Shown here in pieces: positions 1 through 5,471 of a stretch of 5,471 nucleotides of DNA. Source of the stretch: JBDTGE01 sp050742975 (GTDB taxonomy: Bacteria > Actinomycetota > Actinomycetes > Mycobacteriales > Jatrophihabitantaceae). The notes below the pieces were generated by a model. The model had not been told where the DNA came from, did no database searches, and saw nothing but the letters and a program-made list of their open reading frames with translations. Where the stretch lies: assembly GCA_050742975.1 (NCBI GenBank), contig JBOGDQ010000069.1, positions 1-5,471 on the forward strand, in the 5' to 3' direction. A program made the translations under genes and the position numbers. How positions within the stretch are numbered: position 1 is the first letter of the stretch; each line of letters opens with the position of its first letter.

Positions 1-2370
1 GTCGAGGGCAAGGCGATCCAGATCCACCCGCTGGTCTGCACCGCCTTCAATGCCGACTTCGACGGTGACCAGATGGCGGTGCACGTGCCGCTGTCGGCCG
101 AGGCGCAGGCCGAAGCCCGGGTGCTGATGCTGTCGACGAACAACATCCTCAAGCCGTCCGACGGTCGTCCGGTGACCATGCCGACCCAGGACATGATCCT
201 GGGCCTGTTCCACCTGACCCGCGAGCGCGAGGATCTGGTCAGCAAGGCCAAGCCCGGGCAGGCCCCGAGCTTCACCTCGCCGGCCGAGGCACTGATGTCC
301 CGCGAGCGCGGCCAGCTGCACCTGCAGGACCGGGTGCTGCTGCGTGTCGACGGGGTGCGCTCGGTCGACAACGGTCCGGGCAAGGCGCCGTGGCAGGCTC
401 CCGAGGGCTGGGAGTCCGGCCGGCAGGCCCGCCTGGAGACCTCGCTCGGCCGGTGCCTGTTCAACGAGTTGCTGCCGGAGGACTACCGGTTCGTCAACTA
501 CGACGTCACCAAGAAGGAGCTGGGTCAGATCGTCAACGATCTGGCCGAGCGCTACCCGAAGGTCGTCGTGGCGCAGACGCTGGACGCGCTCAAGTCGGCC
601 GGTTTCCACTGGGCGACCCGGTCGGGCATCACCATCGCCATCGACGACGTCGTGACGCCGCCGAGGAAGGCCGAGATCCTGGACCGCTACGAGAAGGACG
701 CGGACAAGATCGAGAAGCAGTACCAGCGCGGTGTGATCACCGAGGAGGAGCGCCGGCAGGAGCTCGTCGAGGTGTGGACGAAGGCCACCAGCGAGGTCGC
801 GAAGGAGATGGAGGAGAACTTCCCTCCGACGAACCCGGTATTCATCATGGTCAACTCCGGCGCCCGCGGAAACATGATGCAGATGCGGCAGATCGCCGGC
901 ATGCGCGGTCTGGTGTCCAACCCCAAGGGCGAGATCATCCCGCGTCCGATCAAGACCAACTTCCGCGAGGGCCTGTCCGTCCTGGAGTACTTCATCTCCA
1001 CGCACGGCACGCGCAAGGGTCTTGCCGACACGGCGCTGCGCACGGCCGACTCGGGCTACCTGACCCGCCGCCTGGTCGACGTCAGCCAGGATGTGATCAT
1101 CCGCGAGGAGGACTGCGGCACCGACCGCGGCGTCGCGCTGACGATCGCGGCCGCCGGTCCGGACGGCAAGCTCGTCAAGGACCTGCACGTCGAGACCTCG
1201 GCCTACGCCCGGGTCCTGTCCGAGGACGTCAAGGTCGGCAACAAGGTCCTCGCGGCCGGTAACTCGGACCTCGGCGACGTGCTGATCGACGTGCTGGTCG
1301 AGGCCGGCGTCACGGACGTCCGGGTGCGCTCGGTGCTGACCTGCGAGTCGGCGTTCGGCACCTGTGCGACGTGCTACGGCCGTTCGCTGGCCACCGGCAA
1401 GCTGGTCGACGTCGGCGAGGCTGTCGGCATCATCGCGGCCCAGTCCATCGGCGAGCCCGGCACCCAGCTGACCATGCGTACCTTCCACACCGGCGGTATC
1501 GCCGGCGAGGACATTACGCACGGCCTGCCCCGCGTGGCCGAGCTGTTCGAGGCGCGCGTCCCCAAGGGCGTCGCCCCGATCGCCGAGGCCTCCGGGCGGG
1601 TGCGGGTCGAGGAGTCCGACGGCACCAAGGGCTCGTCGCGGCGCGTGGTCATCACGCCCGACGACGGCACCGAGGAGCGCGAGTACCCGATCACCCGGCG
1701 GGCCCGCCTGCTGGTCACCGACGGCGACAGCGTCGAGGCCGGCCAGCAGTTGGTCACCGGTGCGGTCAACCCGCACGACGTGCTGCGGATCATGGGCCCG
1801 CGCGAGGTGCAGCTGCACCTGGTGCGCGAGGTCCAGGAGGTCTACCGCAGCCAGGGTGTCGCGATCCACGACAAGCACATCGAGGTCATCATCCGGCAGA
1901 TGCTCAAGCGCATCACGGTGATCGAGTCGGGCGCGACCGAGTTCCTGCCCGGTTCGCTGGTCGAGCGCAGCGCGTTCGAGGCTGAGAACCGTCGTGTCGT
2001 GGCCGAGGGCCGCGAGCCGGCGTCCGGTCGTCCGGTGCTGATGGGCATCACCAAGGCCTCGCTGGCGACCGAGTCGTGGCTGTCGGCGGCTTCGTTCCAG
2101 GAGACGACCCGCGTCCTCACCGACGCGGCGATCTCGGCCAAGAGCGACTCGCTCGTCGGCCTGAAGGAGAACGTGATCATCGGCAAGCTGATCCCGGCCG
2201 GCACGGGGATCCCGCGGTACCGCAACGTCGAGGTCAACCCGACCGAGGAGGCCCGCGCCGCGGCGTTCTCCATGGCCGGGTACGACGAGAACGACTACCT
2301 CGGCTTCGGCTCGAGCGGGCTCGGGCCGGCGGTTCCGCTGGACGAGTTCGGCTACGACGACTACCGCTGA
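1..2370 (+). CDS. rpoC: DNA-directed RNA polymerase subunit beta' (RpoC), 3' part; N-terminus outside window
   Basis: This is the catalytic largest subunit of RNA polymerase. The reading frame is open from base 1 and ends at TGA 2368-2370, giving 789 residues. Actinobacterial RpoC is about 1,300 residues, so roughly the first 500 lie to the left; the ATG at 73 is internal. Fragment residues 17-23 are NADFDGD, whose three aspartates (D19, D21, D23) hold the catalytic magnesium. The bridge helix lies at about residues 329-362 (from YFISTHG to GYLTRRLVD). The second zinc site is formed by C372, C448, C455 and C458. The trigger loop (about 475-510) contains M492, R493 and H496, matching M932, R933 and H936 of E. 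coli. It runs straight on into GGIAGEDITHGLPRVAELFE, so the large proteobacterial insertion (SI3) is absent, as expected outside that group. The C-terminus is acidic and tyrosine-rich, ending GYDDYR. No frameshift is seen. rpoB would be expected upstream. Identification is certain; only the start is unknown. Confidence 0.98.
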   Translation, partial: VEGKAIQIHPLVCTAFNADFDGDQMAVHVPLSAEAQAEARVLMLSTNNILKPSDGRPVTMPTQDMILGLFHLTREREDLVSKAKPGQAPSFTSPAEALMSRERGQLHLQDRVLLRVDGVRSVDNGPGKAPWQAPEGWESGRQARLETSLGRCLFNELLPEDYRFVNYDVTKKELGQIVNDLAERYPKVVVAQTLDALKSAGFHWATRSGITIAIDDVVTPPRKAEILDRYEKDADKIEKQYQRGVITEEERRQELVEVWTKATSEVAKEMEENFPPTNPVFIMVNSGARGNMMQMRQIAGMRGLVSNPKGEIIPRPIKTNFREGLSVLEYFISTHGTRKGLADTALRTADSGYLTRRLVDVSQDVIIREEDCGTDRGVALTIAAAGPDGKLVKDLHVETSAYARVLSEDVKVGNKVLAAGNSDLGDVLIDVLVEAGVTDVRVRSVLTCESAFGTCATCYGRSLATGKLVDVGEAVGIIAAQSIGEPGTQLTMRTFHTGGIAGEDITHGLPRVAELFEARVPKGVAPIAEASGRVRVEESDGTKGSSRRVVITPDDGTEEREYPITRRARLLVTDGDSVEAGQQLVTGAVNPHDVLRIMGPREVQLHLVREVQEVYRSQGVAIHDKHIEVIIRQMLKRITVIESGATEFLPGSLVERSAFEAENRRVVAEGREPASGRPVLMGITKASLATESWLSAASFQETTRVLTDAAISAKSDSLVGLKENVIIGKLIPAGTGIPRYRNVEVNPTEEARAAAFSMAGYDENDYLGFGSSGLGPAVPLDEFGYDDYR

Positions 2371-2383
2371 CCCAGGTCGGTAT

Positions 2384-2415
2384 CCGGGGCGGGCTCCTGT
2401 CGGGGCCCGCCCCGG
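2384..2415 (+). terminator. Strong GC hairpin after rpoC, likely rpoBC terminator without a U-tract
   Basis: Bases 2384-2394 (CCGGGGCGGGC) are perfectly complementary to 2405-2415, giving 11 uninterrupted pairs, nearly all G-C. Inside, a T-G wobble and two C-G pairs can extend the stem to 14 pairs closed by a TGTC loop. It begins 13 bases after the rpoC stop codon. Only a short T-triplet (2422-2424) follows instead of a T-run. Such U-poor hairpins are commonly proposed as terminators in high-GC actinobacteria, but termination itself is inferred. It could instead be a partial terminator or a 3'-end stabiliser. Confidence 0.7.
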
Positions 2416-2422
2416 CTGGGAT

Positions 2423-2452
2423 TTGGAACTCCGCGGCGTACCCAGGTAGTGT
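2423..2452 (+). promoter_or_regulatory. Candidate promoter of the rpsL-rpsG-fusA operon
   Basis: TTGGAA (2423-2428) matches the housekeeping -35 consensus TTGACA at four of six positions. It is separated by 18 bases from TAGTGT (2447-2452), which fits the TANNNT pattern of actinobacterial -10 boxes. Transcription would start near 2458-2460. The site lies just after the rpoC terminator-like hairpin, where a str-operon promoter is expected. The overlapping GGAACT (2425-2430) also resembles the -35 element of ECF-type sigma factors, but a good GTT-type -10 at the usual distance is lacking. The assignment comes from motif and position only. Confidence 0.5.
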
Positions 2453-2462
2453 GCTTTCTTGT

Positions 2463-2480
2463 GCCCGGAGGAATCCGGGC
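2463..2480 (+). promoter_or_regulatory. GNRA-capped hairpin at the 5' end of the rpsL leader
   Basis: GCCCGGA (2463-2469) pairs perfectly with TCCGGGC (2474-2480) around a GGAA loop, which belongs to the very stable GNRA tetraloop class. The stem would sit within a few bases of the predicted transcript start. Such 5'-terminal hairpins can protect messages from decay, or GNRA loops can dock in tertiary contacts. Neither role is shown here. No T-run follows, so it is unlikely to be a terminator. Confidence 0.55.
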
Positions 2481-2569
2481 CCCGACCTGTGCCTGGCGAT
2501 CTCACTCGATTCCGGTGCGCGGGGCCATCCGTCCAGACCGAGCAAATCTCCTTCGGGCTGGCCTGGGAC

Positions 2570-2584
2570 CGGGCGACACGCCCG
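2570..2584 (+). promoter_or_regulatory. Short GC hairpin in the middle of the rpsL leader
   Basis: CGGGCG (2570-2575) and CGCCCG (2579-2584) form six perfect pairs around a three-base ACA loop. The hairpin is overlapped and followed by two copies of GGGACCGG (2565-2572 and 2591-2598). CGCCC at 2579-2583 could alternatively pair with GGGCG at 2600-2604. Short GC stems arise often by chance in DNA of this composition, so function is uncertain. Confidence 0.3.
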
Positions 2585-2695
2585 ACCTCGGGGACCGGAG
2601 GGCGGACAAGACAACAGCAGGGAAATCGCCGGGGCCACGCGGTAGCGCGCAGTCCCGAACGAACACCGAAGTTCAGAGCATCAACTCGAGCGAGC

Positions 2696-2702
2696 GAGGA
2701 GA
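2696..2702 (+). promoter_or_regulatory. Ribosome binding site of rpsL
   Basis: GAGGAGA is a strong Shine-Dalgarno match, but AGGAG ends 12 bases before the ATG at 2714, longer than the usual 5-9. A weaker AGG (2707-2709) is nearer, four bases from the start. The start is fixed mainly by the conserved MPTIQQLVRKGR N-terminus. Confidence 0.65.
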
Positions 2703-2713
2703 TTGCAGGCCGC

Positions 2714-3087
<374 letters not shown>

Positions 3088-3088
<1 letters not shown>

Positions 3089-3561
3089 TGCCTCGCAAGG
3101 GCCCGGCCCCGCGTCGTCCACTCGTGATCGACCCGGTCTACCAATCCCCGCTCGTCACCCAGCTGGTCAACAAGATCCTGCTGAGCGGCAAGCGCTCGGT
3201 CGCCGAGAAGATCGTGTACGGCGCCCTCGAGGGAACCCGCGAGAAGTCCGGCGGCACCGACCCGGTGATCACGCTCAAGCGGGCGCTGGACAACGTCAAG
3301 CCGGCCATCGAGGTCAAGAGCCGCCGCGTCGGTGGCGCCACCTACCAGGTCCCGATCGAGGTCAAGCCGGGCCGCAGCACCACGCTGGCCCTGCGCTGGC
3401 TGGTCAGCTACTCGCGGCTGCGCCGTGAGACGACGATGACCGAGCGGCTGACCAACGAACTGCTCGACGCGAGCAACGGTCTCGGCGCCGCAGTCAAGCG
3501 CCGCGAGGACACGCACAAGATGGCCGAGTCGAACAAGGCCTTCGCCCACTACCGCTGGTAA
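3088..3561 (+). CDS. rpsG: 30S ribosomal protein S7
   Basis: S7 is a primary 16S rRNA-binding protein that nucleates assembly of the 30S head and lines the E-site exit channel. The 157-residue product starts MPRKGPAPRRPL and ends HKMAESNKAFAHYRW, the usual actinobacterial S7 ends. Conserved core segments are DPVITLKRALDNVKPAIEVK and RRVGGATYQVP, followed by the ALRWLVSYSR helix and the KRREDTHKMAE segment. Compared with the M. tuberculosis protein as I recall it (156 residues), there is one extra glycine at about residues 55-56 (KSGGTDP). The start overlaps the rpsL stop by one base, with its Shine-Dalgarno inside rpsL. The gene ends in two tandem stops, TAATAA (3559-3564). In E. coli, S7 represses its operon by binding the rpsL-rpsG gap; no such gap exists here. 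Confidence 0.98.
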
Positions 3562-3614
3562 TAAACCCCGACAGACAAAGACAAAGCCCGCCGCAACAAA
3601 GACGAGAAGGAATC
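3562..3614 (+). promoter_or_regulatory. A-rich, T-free spacer with the fusA ribosome binding site
   Basis: These 53 bases separate rpsG from fusA. Positions 3563-3612 contain no T on the + strand and are about half A, with repeated ACAAAG/ACAAAGAC words (3575-3586 and 3596-3603). RNA without U and rich in A folds poorly, so the fusA start should be accessible. The Shine-Dalgarno AAGGA (3607-3611) lies only three bases before the ATG at 3615, which is close. No terminator or promoter is visible, so fusA is most likely co-transcribed with rpsG. Confidence 0.65.

Positions 3615-5471
<1,857 letters not shown>

Larger units (their letters stand above)
2453..2713 (+). promoter_or_regulatory. Long 5' leader of rpsL, no gene seen
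   Basis: If transcription starts near 2459, the rpsL message carries about 250 untranslated bases. No ATG occurs in the leader before the rpsL start. Frames are open only because the DNA is GC-rich, and none gives a recognisable protein. The leader is GC-rich and structured in its first half (hairpins at 2463-2480 and 2570-2584). The last 100 bases become richer in A (for example AAGACAACAGCAGGGAAAT, 2607-2625) and look less structured before the ribosome binding site. A role in regulating ribosomal protein synthesis is plausible but inferred. I recognise no known riboswitch. Confidence 0.5.

Noticed and set aside
390..1262. Second + strand frame of 290 codons within rpoC
   Set aside because: It is an out-of-frame shadow with Arg/Gly-rich, repeat-like translation, while the rpoC frame carries all conserved motifs.
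2370..2447. Eight-base repeat ACCCAGGT at 2370-2377 and 2440-2447
   Set aside because: A single repeated 8-mer in a region of this length is expected by chance, and the first copy overlaps the rpoC stop codon.
2685..2698. Possible CTCG/CGAG pairing that would mask the rpsL Shine-Dalgarno
   Set aside because: Only four pairs with a six-base loop in a GAGC-repeated stretch; too weak to propose as a regulatory element.
2459..2713. N-terminal extension of RpsL by about 85 residues from an upstream TTG
   Set aside because: The frame is open but the extension resembles no S12. The conserved protein starts at MPTIQQL, and a Shine-Dalgarno precedes ATG 2714.

Overview
The window is a segment of the conserved transcription and translation gene cluster of a high-GC Gram-positive bacterium (Actinomycetota). 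It holds the 3' part of rpoC, then rpsL, rpsG and most of fusA, all on the + strand. The assignment rests on strong G/C preference at third codon positions, an RpoC trigger loop without the large proteobacterial insertion, an RpsL start (MPTIQQLVRKGR) and length typical of the phylum, and an EF-G closest in wording to the actinobacterial str-operon copy as I remember it. I cannot place it below phylum from sequence alone. The RpoC C-terminus and EF-G domain II look loosely like the Streptomyces/Frankia side rather than Mycobacterium, but this is only an impression.

Layout: (1) 1-2370, rpoC, entering from the left edge just before the catalytic NADFDGD motif and running to its natural stop. 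(2) 2371-2713, a 343-base intergenic region: a strong GC-rich hairpin (2384-2415) that probably ends the rpoBC transcript, a candidate promoter (about 2423-2452), and a leader of about 250 bases with a GNRA-capped hairpin at its 5' end and further GC-rich helices. (3) 2714-3088, rpsL (S12). (4) 3088-3561, rpsG (S7), overlapping the rpsL stop by one base (TAATG). (5) 3562-3614, an A-rich spacer with a 50-base run lacking T on the + strand. (6) 3615-5471, fusA (EF-G), cut by the right edge at the domain IV/V boundary.

Together these genes make the RNA polymerase beta' subunit, two small-subunit ribosomal proteins and the translocation GTPase. rpsL-rpsG-fusA is the classical str operon, and tuf would be expected next outside the window. 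The terminator followed by a promoter suggests that the str operon is transcribed separately from rpoBC, at least in part.

I found no mobile element, CRISPR array, tRNA, rRNA or novel defence or biosynthetic system. This is core housekeeping DNA. The points most worth checking are a tryptophan in EF-G at the position matching fusidic-acid site L461 of Staphylococcus aureus, the long structured rpsL leader, the lack of space for an E. coli-type S7 operator between rpsL and rpsG, and the T-free spacer before fusA.
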